The notes under the pieces are model-generated. The model was not told the origin of the DNA, did not search any database, and saw only the letters and a list, made by a program, of their open reading frames with translations. Below are positions 35,730 to 45,044 of a DNA stretch of 64,000 nucleotides, piece after piece (positions within the stretch are counted from its first letter, which is position 1; each line of letters begins with the position of its first letter). The translations under genes were made by a program, and so were the position numbers. The stretch comes from CAVTJL01 sp963735065 (GTDB lineage Bacteria; Pseudomonadota; Alphaproteobacteria; Geminicoccales; Geminicoccaceae), in the NCBI GenBank assembly GCA_963735065.1, contig CAVTJL010000004.1, positions 992,001-1,056,000 of the forward strand. Reading direction: 5' to 3'.

Positions 35730-37123
35730 CAAGCTGCACCCCCGAGCACGACCAGGTCCAAGGGCTCCTTGACCCCCTCGATCTGACGCATCGGCCGTTC
35801 CTCCCAGGTTACGCGCGGAGCAAAGCCCTGCCCCATCGCGAGCGCAAGCGTCTCGCCGGTGGCGACCGCGAGCGCCCGCTCGACCTTGCAGTGCTTCTCG
35901 AGCTTGGCCGCGAAGTTCACCGGCTCCCCGATCACCGTGTACTCGAGCCGCGCCTGATTGCCGACCGTGCCGAACATCACCCTGCCGCAGGCCAGGGCAC
36001 CGTTGAGGGCCGGCGCCGGCAGGCCGTCGGCCGACCGCCTGGCGCGCCAGGAGACACCGGCCTCGACGAGATCCTCGACGGCGCGCATCGCATCCGCCGC
36101 ATAGGTCAGGCTCGGCAACGTCGCCCCGAAGCTGGCGAGCACGCCGTCGCCCAGAAACTTGTCGATGCTGCCACCGTGACGATGGACGACGGCCAGCACG
36201 CGGTCCTGGTAGTCGGCAAGGAGGCTCATCACCTCCTTGGCATCGAGCCGGCTCGCGAGGGTGGTGAAGCCACGCATGTCGACAAAAAGGATCGCGGCGT
36301 CGCGCTGCTCCGCATAGCCCGGCAGCAGCATCCCCTCGGTGGCACGGATCCGGCTCGCGACCTCGGGCGCGAAGAAGCGCGACAGCTCGGCCGAGGCCTG
36401 CTGCTCCGCGACCGCGCGAACGAGAAGCTTTCGGGCGCGCAGGAGCGTCACCGCCAGAATGGCCGTGACCATGCCGATCGAGATGACCTTGTCGAGCTCG
36501 GCGCCGAGGAGAATGCTGTAGGAGGTGACGTAGACGGCATAGTTGTGCGTGATCCGCATCGTGCCGGGATCGAAGGCCACCGCATAGGCCACCAGCAGGA
36601 GCCAGCCGACGATCGCCGTGGCCCCCCCGAGGATGACGAGCCAGGGCTCGAAGCGCAGCGCCCGGAGCGAGATCAGGATGAACACGTACATCAGCGTCGG
36701 CGCCTTGAGGTAGATTGCGGGGGGCGCCTGGTACTGCAGATAGAAGCTCCAGATCGTGACCATCAGCACGGTGATGTCGACGACCATCGAGACGGCGAGG
36801 AAGACGGGGCCGAGGCGGCGGCGCACGGCCACCGCAAGACGCAGCAGGGTGAACACCCCGTAGACGGCGAGCGCGATCGGCACGGGCTCGAACGGCACGC
36901 TCGGCGGGAAAGCCTTCGGCGTCAGGCTGTAGAGCAGGGCGAAGGTGACGATCGCCGCCACCTGCACGAGACTGACCAGGATCTCGCTCGAGTCCTGCTC
37001 ACGCCGGATGGCCTCGATCACCCGCCCGGGAATCCGCTCCGGCAGCGGCGGGCCGAAGACGAGCTGCGTCGCCCGCTGCCCGATCGAGGGCACACGATCG
37101 GCGCGCGGTTCCGCTCTCACCAT
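35729..37123 (-). CDS. Membrane class III adenylate/guanylate cyclase
   Basis: 464 residues from the ATG at 37123. Five to six hydrophobic segments (about 48-65, 82-102, 107-127, 142-155, 162-184, 195-225) precede a linker with LSRFFAPEVASRI and the catalytic domain (about 273-455). The metal Asp are in ILFVDMRGFTTLASR (D282) and FLGDGVLASFG (D326); the purine Lys is in SIDKF (K322). In the second half the usual GDxVNxAxR reads GEPVNFAAKLE, i.e. Glu400 for Asp and Lys407 for Arg, which could alter nucleotide choice or rate. Makes cAMP or cGMP at the inner membrane. Co-translated with the FAcD-like gene. Confidence 0.88.
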   Translation of the reverse strand: MVRAEPRADRVPSIGQRATQLVFGPPLPERIPGRVIEAIRREQDSSEILVSLVQVAAIVTFALLYSLTPKAFPPSVPFEPVPIALAVYGVFTLLRLAVAVRRRLGPVFLAVSMVVDITVLMVTIWSFYLQYQAPPAIYLKAPTLMYVFILISLRALRFEPWLVILGGATAIVGWLLLVAYAVAFDPGTMRITHNYAVYVTSYSILLGAELDKVISIGMVTAILAVTLLRARKLLVRAVAEQQASAELSRFFAPEVASRIRATEGMLLPGYAEQRDAAILFVDMRGFTTLASRLDAKEVMSLLADYQDRVLAVVHRHGGSIDKFLGDGVLASFGATLPSLTYAADAMRAVEDLVEAGVSWRARRSADGLPAPALNGALACGRVMFGTVGNQARLEYTVIGEPVNFAAKLEKHCKVERALAVATGETLALAMGQGFAPRVTWEERPMRQIEGVKEPLDLVVLGGAA

Positions 37124-37472
37124 TCCTCTTGCTCCGACCCGGGAATGAGCCGACCCGAAGGACATAGTGCTCGCCCGCCTGCGAACGGCGCAAGGACAGG
37201 GCCGATCACGATCGCGGAAGCCGTCGCGATCGTCCCGTCTCCGAGATGCAACGATGCCATCGCTGGCAGGACGCCGACGGGCAGTGCGGTAGGCGGCGCG
37301 GCGAATCTGTGCCGAAGATCACGAAAACGTTGACGAAGCGGGCATTGCTGCGATGCAAAATCGCGCATTCCGCAATCGGTTGCGAACGACGATATCAGCA
37401 GCGTTCAAACGGCCTGGATCACAAGGGTGTGGTCGCGCCGCAACAAAACTCGGGTCTCTGGAGCTTGTCATC
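37124..37472. other. Intergenic between cyclase and DUF1127 gene
   Basis: 349 bases without a supported gene. It must hold the promoters of both divergent units. Visible items: TTGACG at 37330-37335, and GATGCAAAATCG at 37352-37363 forming a small GCGAT/ATCGC hairpin. The same 12-mer occurs just after the other cyclase gene (4818-4829). Confidence 0.4.
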
Positions 37473-37691
37473 ATGGCTACGAATATGGCCAACACTTACG
37501 GCGTTGTCGCGGGCGCGTCGAGAGCGCCTGCCAACGGTGTTTTCTCTCGTCTGGTCGAGGGCTGGCGCGAGTACCGCCGGTATCAGCGGACCCTCGCAGA
37601 GCTCGACGGCTTGACCGATCGCGACCTTGCCGACATCGGCCTTTCTCGGAGCGAGGTCGACACCGCCGCGCGCCGCTGCGCGCGGCGCTGA
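37473..37691 (+). CDS. DUF1127 (YjiS-like) small basic protein
   Basis: 72 residues. The C-terminal half reads WREYRRYQRTLAELDGLTDR and DLADIGLSRSEVD, the hallmark of DUF1127 proteins. Members in alphaproteobacteria are short Arg-rich proteins tied to RNA metabolism and to phosphate or carbon control, as studied in Agrobacterium and Rhodobacter. GGAGC lies before the ATG at 37473. A strong hairpin follows the gene, so it is a single-gene unit. Confidence 0.88.
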   Translation: MATNMANTYGVVAGASRAPANGVFSRLVEGWREYRRYQRTLAELDGLTDRDLADIGLSRSEVDTAARRCARR

Positions 37692-37728
37692 TGCGGACCT
37701 TCGAAACATACGATCGGACCTGCAACGA

Positions 37729-37759
37729 CGCCCGGCTTTCCCACGAGGAAGGCCGGGCG
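37729..37759 (+). terminator. Strong stem-loop after DUF1127 gene
   Basis: A 13-base-pair stem (CGCCCGGCTTTCC against GGAAGGCCGGGCG, one G-T pair) with a 5-base loop, followed by TCCTGCTCTTG. The T-rich tail is weak, but the stem is the strongest in the region and lies 38 bases after the stop. Confidence 0.7.
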
Positions 37760-37808
37760 TCCTGCTCTTGAGCCGCCGAGTGGGCGCCCCGGGCAGCCCC
37801 GAACGAGC

Positions 37809-38771
37809 TCAGCGCTCCGCGGCATCCGCAATGAGGCTGCGGAAATAGGCGATCGTCCGCTCGAGGCCCTCATCCAGGGCGACCGTCGGCTTCCAGCCCA
37901 TCAGCTCTTGGGCCTTGCTGATGTCGGGGCGGCGCTGCATCGGATCGTCCTCGGGCAGAGGCCGTCGCACGATCTGCGAGGATGAGCCGGTCATGCCCAC
38001 GATCTTTTCCGCAAGCTCGAGAATGGTGAACTCGGCGGGATTGCCGATATTGACCGGGCCGGACACCTCGTCGGGCGTCTCCATGAGGCGCATCAGCCCC
38101 TCCACCAGATCGTCGACATAGCAGAACGAGCGCGTCTGGCGGCCCTCGCCATAGATCGTGATCTCCTCGCCCGTCAGCGCCTGGACGATGAAGTTCGAGA
38201 CGACGCGGCCGTCCTTGGGGTGCATGCGCGGTCCGTAGGTGTTGAAGATCCGCGCCACCTTGATGCGCACCTGATGCTGGCGACGATAATCGAAGAACAG
38301 CGTCTCGGCGCAGCGCTTGCCTTCGTCGTAGCAGGCTCGTGGCCCGATCGGATTGACATTGCCGCGGTAGGTCTCGGGCTGCGGGTGCACCTCGGGATCG
38401 CCATAGACCTCGCTGGTCGAGGCCTGAAGGACCCGGGCCTTCACCCGCTTTGCCAGGCCCAGCATGTTGATGGCGCCGATCACGCTCGTCTTGGTCGTCT
38501 GAACCGGGTCGAACTGATAGTGGATCGGCGAGGCCGGGCAGGCGAGATTGTAGATCTCGTCGACCTCGACGTAGAGCGGGAACGTCACATCGTGCCGGAC
38601 GACCTCGAAGTGCGGATCGGCCAGCAGGTGGGCGATGTTGTCGCGGCGGCCGGTGTAATAGTTGTCGACGCAGAGCACATCGTTGCCGCGAGCGAGCAGC
38701 CGCTCGCAGAGATGGGAGCCCAGGAATCCGGCGCCACCGCTGACGAGGACACGCTTGCGGGTAAGGCTCAT
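37809..38771 (-). CDS. UDP-glucuronate decarboxylase (UDP-xylose synthase) type SDR
   Basis: 320 residues. VLVSGGAGFLGSHLCERLL (NAD-binding), LQASTSEVYGDPEVHPQPE with the catalytic Ser/Thr, and the YxxxK motif in CYDEGKRCAET. NVNPIGPRACYDEGKR is specific for UXS among the extended SDRs. It converts UDP-glucuronate to UDP-xylose via a 4-keto intermediate, supplying a sugar nucleotide to the glycan cluster transcribed divergently from its start. Confidence 0.92.
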   Translation of the reverse strand: MSLTRKRVLVSGGAGFLGSHLCERLLARGNDVLCVDNYYTGRRDNIAHLLADPHFEVVRHDVTFPLYVEVDEIYNLACPASPIHYQFDPVQTTKTSVIGAINMLGLAKRVKARVLQASTSEVYGDPEVHPQPETYRGNVNPIGPRACYDEGKRCAETLFFDYRRQHQVRIKVARIFNTYGPRMHPKDGRVVSNFIVQALTGEEITIYGEGRQTRSFCYVDDLVEGLMRLMETPDEVSGPVNIGNPAEFTILELAEKIVGMTGSSSQIVRRPLPEDDPMQRRPDISKAQELMGWKPTVALDEGLERTIAYFRSLIADAAER

Positions 38772-38986
38772 GTCTAGTCTCCGTGCAACCGCAGCAGCCT
38801 ATGTCGTGCGGACCCGACTGGTGCCGTCTCGAGGCGCCGGTGACAAGCTCGCCTTTCGATAGCACCGGGATCGGCCCGGCGGACCATAGCCGGCTACGTC
38901 CCCCTTCGGCCGCATTCACCGGCCAGTTGACGCTTGGGGGCAGCACCTCCATCCTGGCGGCCGAGCCGAACGAGGTGGATTCTCGC

Positions 38987-40057
38987 GTGTCGTCCGTCGA
39001 AAAGCCGACCCTCTGCGTTGTCAACTACAACGGGGCCCGTCATCTGCGCCAGTCCCTGCCGCAGATCATAGGTCTGCGCCAGGATTTCGCCGAGATCCTC
39101 CTGGTCGACAATGCGTCCACCGACGACAGCCTCGCCTACGTTCGCGACGCCTTCCCCGAGATCCGTATCCTCGAGCTCGCGGACAATCGCGGTCCGGGCG
39201 CGGCACGCAACGCCGGCCTCCGCGAGGCCGTGAGCGACCTCGTCCTCTTCGCCGACAACGATGTCAGCCCCGCGCCGGGCTGCGCCGCCTTTCTTGCAGA
39301 GGCGCTCCTCGCCAACCCCACGGCGGCCGTGGCCACGCCCCGGGTGCTCTACGCTCACGACCGCTCGGTGATCCAATATGACGGCGGGGTCGACAATCAT
39401 TTCCTGGGGCTGATGATTCTCTACAACGAGGACTGCCCCCTGCCCGCGGCCTCCGAGCCGGTGCGGCGCAACGATTCCGTCATCACCGCGTGCTTCATGG
39501 TGCACCGGGGCCGATTGGGCACCGAGGACGCGTTCGACAAGTCGTTCTTCATCTACTACGAGGATCAGGATTTCGGGATGCGCGTCCGCCTGCGCGGCTT
39601 CGACATCCTGTCGGTGCCGGATGCGCATTGCTTCCACGGCGAGGGCACGGAGGGCCTGGCCCTCAGAAGGACGGGCACCTATGCGCCGCGCCGTGTCTTC
39701 CTGCTGGTGCGCAACCGCTGGCTGCTCTTGCTCAAGAATTATTCGCTCCGATCCATAGCGACCCTGTTCCCTGTGCTGCTGGCATTCGAGATCTGCCAGC
39801 TGGCCATCGTCGTGAAAAAGGGCTGGCTGAAGCCCTATGGCGAGGCGGTCTCCTGGGTATGGCGCAACTGGGGGGATGTCCTCGACAAGCGCCGCCGGGT
39901 CCAGAGCAGCCGCAAGGTGGCCGATCGGGTGCTCCTTCGCGGCGGGCCGGTCCCGTTCCGCCAGGAGCTGACGACCAGCAGCGTCGAGCGTACGCTCCGA
40001 CGCGCCTTCGACATCTTCGCCGTGGGCTATTGGCGCATGGTAGGCGGCATGCTCTGA
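38987..40057 (+). CDS. Family 2 glycosyltransferase
   Basis: 356 residues from a GTG start with GAGGTGG upstream. GT-A fold: LCVVNYNGARHLRQSLP, LLVDNASTDDSLAYV, the nucleotide-sugar Asp motif LFADNDVSPAPG, and YYEDQDFGMRVRLRG with the catalytic ED. It is followed by one or two C-terminal hydrophobic segments (LLKNYSLRSIATLFPVLLAF) that may anchor it to the membrane. Rhamnosyltransferase-like in pattern. The frame is open upstream to 38783, but that part looks non-coding. Confidence 0.88.
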   Translation: MSSVEKPTLCVVNYNGARHLRQSLPQIIGLRQDFAEILLVDNASTDDSLAYVRDAFPEIRILELADNRGPGAARNAGLREAVSDLVLFADNDVSPAPGCAAFLAEALLANPTAAVATPRVLYAHDRSVIQYDGGVDNHFLGLMILYNEDCPLPAASEPVRRNDSVITACFMVHRGRLGTEDAFDKSFFIYYEDQDFGMRVRLRGFDILSVPDAHCFHGEGTEGLALRRTGTYAPRRVFLLVRNRWLLLLKNYSLRSIATLFPVLLAFEICQLAIVVKKGWLKPYGEAVSWVWRNWGDVLDKRRRVQSSRKVADRVLLRGGPVPFRQELTTSSVERTLRRAFDIFAVGYWRMVGGML

Positions 40058-40120
40058 AACCGTCGGCGGCACGACCGCGCCGGCGCACAAACGACAGCCG
40101 AGGATAACCAGGGTCGAGAC

Positions 40121-41395
40121 GTGGTGATGGCGAGCGAGACGCTCGAGCGGCCGATCGGCAGCGGCACGCCGCCCGAAGCTGTGCGACGTGGAGGCGCACG
40201 GCGCGCGCTCGTCGTGGCGCCTCAGCCCTTCTACACCGACCGCGGCACGCCGATCGCCGTACGCTATGTGCTGGAGGCGCTGAGCCAACTCGGCTGGCAG
40301 GCGGATCTCCTGACATTTCCGTGCGGCGCGGAGGTCAGCATCCCGAACGTCCGCATCATCCGTGTGGCCAACCCCTTCGGTTTCGGTGAGGTGCCGATCG
40401 GCTTCTCGGTGCCGAAGCTCGTGCTCGACGGGCTGATGGCGGTGCGCCTCCGGAGCCTGCTGCGGCAAGGCAGCTACGACGTCGTCCATGGCGTCGAGGA
40501 AGGGGCCCTGCTGCTCGCGGCCCAGATCGGGCGGGGCGCCCCCGCTCTTGTCTATGACATGGCCTCCTCCCTGCCGGAGCAGCTGGCCCAGAAGCGTCCG
40601 CTGCGATTCCCGCCCCTGCCCGCCCTGTTCCAGGCCATCGAGGCCAAGGCGGTACGGCGCGCCGGCTGCGTGATCTGCAGCGCCGGCCTGGAGGCGCATG
40701 TGGAGCGGGTCTCACCGGGAACACCCCGTCGCACCTGGAGATTTCCGGCCTCGGCGCCCGTCGTGAGCGAGGGCCGGCGTCAGGCGCTCCGCCAGGAGCT
40801 GCAGCTCGGCGACGGTCACAAGATCCTGCTCTACGGAGGCTCCTTCGCCTCCTATCAGGGCGTCGATCTCCTCCTCGAGGCGCTGCCCTCGATCGTGGCT
40901 GCCCATCCGGAGGCGGTCCTGCTGCTGGTAGGCGCGCCCGACGAGGCCGCCGCCGAGCGCTGCCGCAGCGTCGCGGGGTCCGCCGCAGGGCAGCTGAGGG
41001 TCCTCACGAGGCGCCCACGCGACGATCTCGCGGCACTGACCAGCCTCGCCGACATCCTGCTCTCGCCGCGCCGCTACGGCGGCAACCTGCCGCTCAAGAT
41101 CTTCGACTATCTGGCGGTGGGACGCCCGATCGTCGCGACCGACGTCCCAACGCACCGCAGCATCCTCGACGAGCATCTGGCACGCCTCGTGCCGCCGACG
41201 GCCGAAGGGCTGGCAAATGGGGTCATCGAGCTCCTCGACAATCCAGCGCTTGCCAACGCGCTGGGCGAGGCCGGTCGGCGCTTCGCGGCCGAGGCTCTCT
41301 CCTGGGAGACGTTTCGTGCGCTCATCGCGGACATCTACGAGACGGCACTCGCCCAGCCGGCCGGCGTCGGCGATGGCGTGCCCTCGGCGCCATGA
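40121..41395 (+). CDS. Group 1 (GT4) glycosyltransferase
   Basis: 424 residues. The N-terminal domain has PQPFYTDRGTPIAVRYVLEA, typical of GT4 enzymes with a Gly-rich loop. The C-terminal domain has ILLYGGSFASYQGVDLLLEA and SPRRYGGNLPLKIFDYLAVG, the nucleotide-sugar site with the conserved Glu position replaced by Asn-Leu-Pro-Leu-Lys. Cytoplasmic, acting on a lipid-linked or surface glycan. Its stop overlaps the ATG of the next glycosyltransferase by 4 bases. Confidence 0.88.
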   Translation: MVMASETLERPIGSGTPPEAVRRGGARRALVVAPQPFYTDRGTPIAVRYVLEALSQLGWQADLLTFPCGAEVSIPNVRIIRVANPFGFGEVPIGFSVPKLVLDGLMAVRLRSLLRQGSYDVVHGVEEGALLLAAQIGRGAPALVYDMASSLPEQLAQKRPLRFPPLPALFQAIEAKAVRRAGCVICSAGLEAHVERVSPGTPRRTWRFPASAPVVSEGRRQALRQELQLGDGHKILLYGGSFASYQGVDLLLEALPSIVAAHPEAVLLLVGAPDEAAAERCRSVAGSAAGQLRVLTRRPRDDLAALTSLADILLSPRRYGGNLPLKIFDYLAVGRPIVATDVPTHRSILDEHLARLVPPTAEGLANGVIELLDNPALANALGEAGRRFAAEALSWETFRALIADIYETALAQPAGVGDGVPSAP

Positions 41396-42606
41396 CCGGA
41401 CGGCTCCGCATCCTCTATCTCGTTCCTGGTCACCATCTGGTGGATGGTGTCGGGCCGACGCGCAACGTGTTGAGCCTGGCTCGGGCGCTTGCCAAGCAAG
41501 CGGACATCACGGTTGCCTTCCGCTCCGTTCCCGGCGGCCGGTCGATACCGGGCGTCAACGTGCTGGAGATCGATCCGGCGAGCCGGCCCTCGAGGATGGT
41601 CGACGACTCCGCCACGCGGGACATCGCCCCCCTCGACTTCGCCCGTTATGTGCGAAGGCTGCGCGATGTCGTGCGCGAACAGATGCCCCGTCGCGACGTC
41701 CTTCTCGAGAAGAGCTGGCTTCTCTCCGGCTATCTCTCCTCCGTCGCCCGGGATCTGGGTGGCATAGGCATCCCCGTCGAGAACGTGGTTCCGAGCCCGA
41801 AGCGGCATGCGCAGGCAGGCCTTGCAAAGCGCATGCGGGTGACCATCGGCAGCTGGGTGGCCGGCCGCTTCATGCGCCGGGCACCAGCCGTGATCGCCGA
41901 GACCGAGCATCTCAAGCGTGACATCGCCCGTGTCTGGGGCGTGGCCAGCGATCGCATCTGGGTGGTCGAGCTGGGCCTCGACAAGGAGATTTTCCGGCCG
42001 CTCCCGCAGGCCGAGGCCCGGGACGCGCTCGGCCTCGCGCAAGCGCCGCTCATCCTTCTCTACGTCGGCATCGTCGACGAGACGCATAACCTCGCCCCTG
42101 TGATCGAAGCGCTGGGCCGCACCGACTCCCGGGGCATCGAGCTTCACGTCGTGGGCGATGGCCCGCGCCGCGCCGCGCTCGAGGCTCCAAGCGCTCACGG
42201 CCGCGCACGGATCATTTTCCACGGTCGCGTGCCCCACACCGAGGTCCCGCGCTGGATCGCCGCAGCCGATCTCTGCCTCGCTCCCTACGACGCCAGCGCC
42301 TTCGCAACCGGGACGCTGGCCTACTCGACGCTCAAGGTGCCGGAGTATATGAGCGTCGGGCGCCCGGTTGCGACGGTGCCCAACGGTCGGATGCTCGATC
42401 TCGTCAAGCAGGGCGAGACTGGCTTTCTGTTCGACAACACGACCGCAGCATGGCAGCGGTTTCTGGAGAAGGCTCCTTCGCGCGAGCAGCTGCAGGCTAT
42501 GGGCCGAAACGCCGCCGCATGCCGCTTTGCGACCTGGGACGATGTGGCGGAGGGATATTTGCGGGTCTGCGAGCGAGCCGTCGCCATGCGCCGAAGCACG
42601 AGGTAA
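41392..42606 (+). CDS. Group 1 (GT4) glycosyltransferase
   Basis: 404 residues. YLVPGHHLVDGVGPTRNVLS at the start; in the second domain LILLYVGIVDETHNLAPVIE, LHVVGDGPRR and STLKVPEYMSVGRPVATV, the GT4 donor site with the conserved Glu in VPEYMS. Retaining transfer from a nucleotide sugar. Translationally coupled to the GT4 gene upstream (ATGA overlap) and followed by a small membrane gene after 4 bases, so it is central to the operon. Confidence 0.88.
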   Translation: MTGRLRILYLVPGHHLVDGVGPTRNVLSLARALAKQADITVAFRSVPGGRSIPGVNVLEIDPASRPSRMVDDSATRDIAPLDFARYVRRLRDVVREQMPRRDVLLEKSWLLSGYLSSVARDLGGIGIPVENVVPSPKRHAQAGLAKRMRVTIGSWVAGRFMRRAPAVIAETEHLKRDIARVWGVASDRIWVVELGLDKEIFRPLPQAEARDALGLAQAPLILLYVGIVDETHNLAPVIEALGRTDSRGIELHVVGDGPRRAALEAPSAHGRARIIFHGRVPHTEVPRWIAAADLCLAPYDASAFATGTLAYSTLKVPEYMSVGRPVATVPNGRMLDLVKQGETGFLFDNTTAAWQRFLEKAPSREQLQAMGRNAAACRFATWDDVAEGYLRVCERAVAMRRSTR

Positions 42607-42610
42607 GCGG

Positions 42611-43051
42611 ATGGGCTGGTATCAGATCGATGCCTATCTGCACTTGGTGCTGTCGGTCTTCCTCACCGGCTACGCCCTCTTCTGGGCGGTGATGGCGGTG
42701 GCGCTGCGCCAGCGCTTCGACGGCGCGCAGACGGACGGGTACCTGGCAACCGTAGCCCAGGCGCGCTGGCCGCATGTCGTCGTGCCGTGGCGGCTGAGGC
42801 TGCCTTTGCCGCTCGTGGGCTGGGTCTTCCTCGCCCTCCTCGTCGTGACGGGAGCGTTGCTCTTCCTCGTGCCGGGCGGCCCTTCCCTGAGCGCGCTGAT
42901 GACGCCTGCCCTCGGCGCCAAGATCGTCCTCTTCCTGCTGCTGGTCCTGGTCCACGCGCTGCTGGCACGTCACCCAAGACCCTCGCTCTGCATCGCGGGG
43001 CTCGTGCTGACGCTCGCGATCGTTGCCGTTTCCATGACGCTGCTGCGCTGA
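42611..43051 (+). CDS. Four-helix integral membrane protein, CopD/DUF2269-like pattern
   Basis: 146 residues, about four membrane spans (residues 9-31, 63-84, 96-112, 122-143). The first span carries DAYLHLVLSVFLTGYALFW with a His, as in small haem- or copper-linked membrane proteins. The next gene is a similar four-helix protein, and the two may form a heteromer. No catalytic motif. Position inside the glycan operon suggests an accessory envelope role, but that is inference from neighbourhood only. Confidence 0.7.
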   Translation: MGWYQIDAYLHLVLSVFLTGYALFWAVMAVALRQRFDGAQTDGYLATVAQARWPHVVVPWRLRLPLPLVGWVFLALLVVTGALLFLVPGGPSLSALMTPALGAKIVLFLLLVLVHALLARHPRPSLCIAGLVLTLAIVAVSMTLLR

Positions 43052-43060
43052 GGAGCGGCG

Positions 43061-43492
43061 ATGACACTCTATACCGCTCTCACGATCGTGCACGTGCTGG
43101 CGGCGATGCTGTGGCTCGGCCACATGTTCGTCTGGTCGCTGATCGCCGGGCCGGCGCTGCGCCGGGTCGAGCCCGCCGCCACGTCCGAGATGCTCCGCGA
43201 GCGCAGCCTCTTCCTGGGTGCGCTGGGCTGGCCGGCGCTCATCGTCCTGGTGCCGACCGGGCTTTATCTCCTGCACGTCCGGGGTCTCGACGTCGTCGAG
43301 CTCGTCACGCTGGGCTTCTTGGACCGACCCGACGGCCATGCGATTCTCGTCAAGCTGCTACTCGTGCTCTGGATGATCGTCTATCAGGCCGTGTGGGGCC
43401 ATCGGCGGGCGCCCATAGCGGTCTACGTGAACATGCTGGCGGCGCTCGTGATCCTGGGCGCCTCGGTCGTGATTGTCAGGGGGTGGGCATAG
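43061..43492 (+). CDS. CopD-like four-helix membrane protein
   Basis: 143 residues. Span one TIVHVLAAMLWLGHMFVWSL has two His in the spacing seen in the CopD/PcoD domain; three further spans follow (about 52-70, 100-118, 122-140). CopD-type proteins are implicated in copper or haem handling at the inner membrane. The TAG stop overlaps the GTG of the phosphodiesterase-like gene (TAGTG), so the two are coupled. Similar in size and plan to the gene just upstream. Confidence 0.72.
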   Translation: MTLYTALTIVHVLAAMLWLGHMFVWSLIAGPALRRVEPAATSEMLRERSLFLGALGWPALIVLVPTGLYLLHVRGLDVVELVTLGFLDRPDGHAILVKLLLVLWMIVYQAVWGHRRAPIAVYVNMLAALVILGASVVIVRGWA

Positions 43493-45024
43493 TGGCGGAT
43501 CAGGGGGCAAAGCTTCTCGTCGTTGGGCTCGAGCTCGGCGACGGTCCGCTGCTCCTGCGCTGGGCCGAGGAGGGCCGCCTGCCCACGCTGCGCGGGCTGG
43601 TCGCGCGGGGACGCAGCGGGCCGCTCGCCACGACCGCCGAGGAGCTGCACGTCTCGCCCCTGCCCTCGCTCTATACGGGCGTGGGGCCGGGCGAGCACGG
43701 CGTCTACTTCACCTTTCAGCCGGCACCCGGCGTTCAGGGTTGGCAGCGCTTCTACACAGGGCTCTACGGCCGGCCGACCTTCTGGCGGCTGGCGGACGAG
43801 GCGGGGCGCAAATGCGTCGTGCTCGACCCGCCCTACACCCATCCGGAGCAGGGCTTCGGCGGCAGCCTTGTCATCGACTGGGGTGCGTGGGCCCAGTATC
43901 TCGGGCCCACCTCGGTGCCCGAGTCCCTCGTCCGCGAGCTCGAGCGGGCCGTGGGCAAGTATCCGATGGGCATGGAGGCGCACGATATCGGCCTCATGGC
44001 CGTCGATGCCGCCGATATGCGCGAGCGCGCCATACGATCGATCGCCGCGCGAAGCGCCGCCTCGCGCTGGCTGATGGACCGGGCCCCCGCCGACCTCGTC
44101 TTCACGGTCTTCGACGAGCTGCACCCGGCCGGCCACTATTGCTGGCGCGCGGGCTCCAAGGAGCAGCCCGAGCTTCTGGCGGTAGCGGAGGCCTTCGACC
44201 GGGCGCTGGCGGAGCTCGTCGAGCATGCGGGACCCGACGCGACGGTGGTCGTCGTCTCCGGGGATGCGATCGGGCCCAATCATGCGGGCTGGCACCTGCT
44301 GCCCGAGGTCCTCACCCGCCTCGGGCTCTTCGTGTCCGCCGATGCGCCCCCGCCCGCCACGGCAGAGACGAACCAGCCGCGAACCAAGGCGAAGCTCGAT
44401 CCCGTGAAGGTCGTTCGCGACCTCCTGCCCAAGGACTTCCGGAAGCGCCTCGCCCGGATGATGCCGACGGGCCTGCGCGACAGCCTCGCCAAGCGCGTCG
44501 ATACGGCGGCGATCGACTGGTCGCGGACGAAGGCGTTCTGCCTGATCACCGATCTCGAGGGCTGCATCCGCATGAACCTCAAGGGCCGGGAGCCCCTGGG
44601 CATCGTGGAGCCGGGCGAGGAGTACGACCGGCTGATGAGCGAGCTCGAGGCGGCGCTTCTGGAGCTGATCAACCCGGCCACGGGAGCGCCGGCCGTAAGT
44701 CGCGTGATCCGTGCGGATGACGCGTTCAAGGGCCAGCGCCGGGACTGGCTGCCCGACCTTGTCGTCCATTGGTCGCGCGAGGCCCCCATCACGGCCCTGG
44801 CGTCGCCCCGCGTCGGCACGGTTTCCGGCGAATCGCCGGACCGACGGCCGGGAACGCATGCCGGCCCGGGCTTTGCCGTCGTCGCCGGCCCCGGCATCGC
44901 GGCAGGCTCGCTCGGCAACGATGCCCACATCTTCGATGTGGCGCCCACGCTCCTGACACGGCTGGGCGTAACGCCGCCCGAGCACATGAGCGGCCGGCCC
45001 TGGCCGATCCTTACCGACGCCTGA
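43492..45024 (+). CDS. Alkaline-phosphatase-superfamily protein (type I phosphodiesterase-like), paralogue 1
   Basis: 510 residues from GTG. LLVVGLELGDGPLLLRWAEE and LPTLRGLVARG open the AP-superfamily core, LYTGVGPGEHGVYFTFQ is the TGxxPxxHG segment, and DELHPAGHYCW matches the HxxGH metal motif. The usual SDHG reads VSGDAIGPNHAG: Asp kept, His replaced by Ala. AIDWSRTKAFCLITDLEG and INPATGAPAVSRVIRADDAF are shared with the second paralogue at 46090. No signal peptide, so probably cytoplasmic or membrane-peripheral. Role unknown; transfer or removal of a phosphate-containing group on a glycan is possible. It would be impaired if the missing His is essential. Confidence 0.8.
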   Translation: MADQGAKLLVVGLELGDGPLLLRWAEEGRLPTLRGLVARGRSGPLATTAEELHVSPLPSLYTGVGPGEHGVYFTFQPAPGVQGWQRFYTGLYGRPTFWRLADEAGRKCVVLDPPYTHPEQGFGGSLVIDWGAWAQYLGPTSVPESLVRELERAVGKYPMGMEAHDIGLMAVDAADMRERAIRSIAARSAASRWLMDRAPADLVFTVFDELHPAGHYCWRAGSKEQPELLAVAEAFDRALAELVEHAGPDATVVVVSGDAIGPNHAGWHLLPEVLTRLGLFVSADAPPPATAETNQPRTKAKLDPVKVVRDLLPKDFRKRLARMMPTGLRDSLAKRVDTAAIDWSRTKAFCLITDLEGCIRMNLKGREPLGIVEPGEEYDRLMSELEAALLELINPATGAPAVSRVIRADDAFKGQRRDWLPDLVVHWSREAPITALASPRVGTVSGESPDRRPGTHAGPGFAVVAGPGIAAGSLGNDAHIFDVAPTLLTRLGVTPPEHMSGRPWPILTDA

Positions 45025-45044
45025 GAGACAAGAGAGGCTCACTC

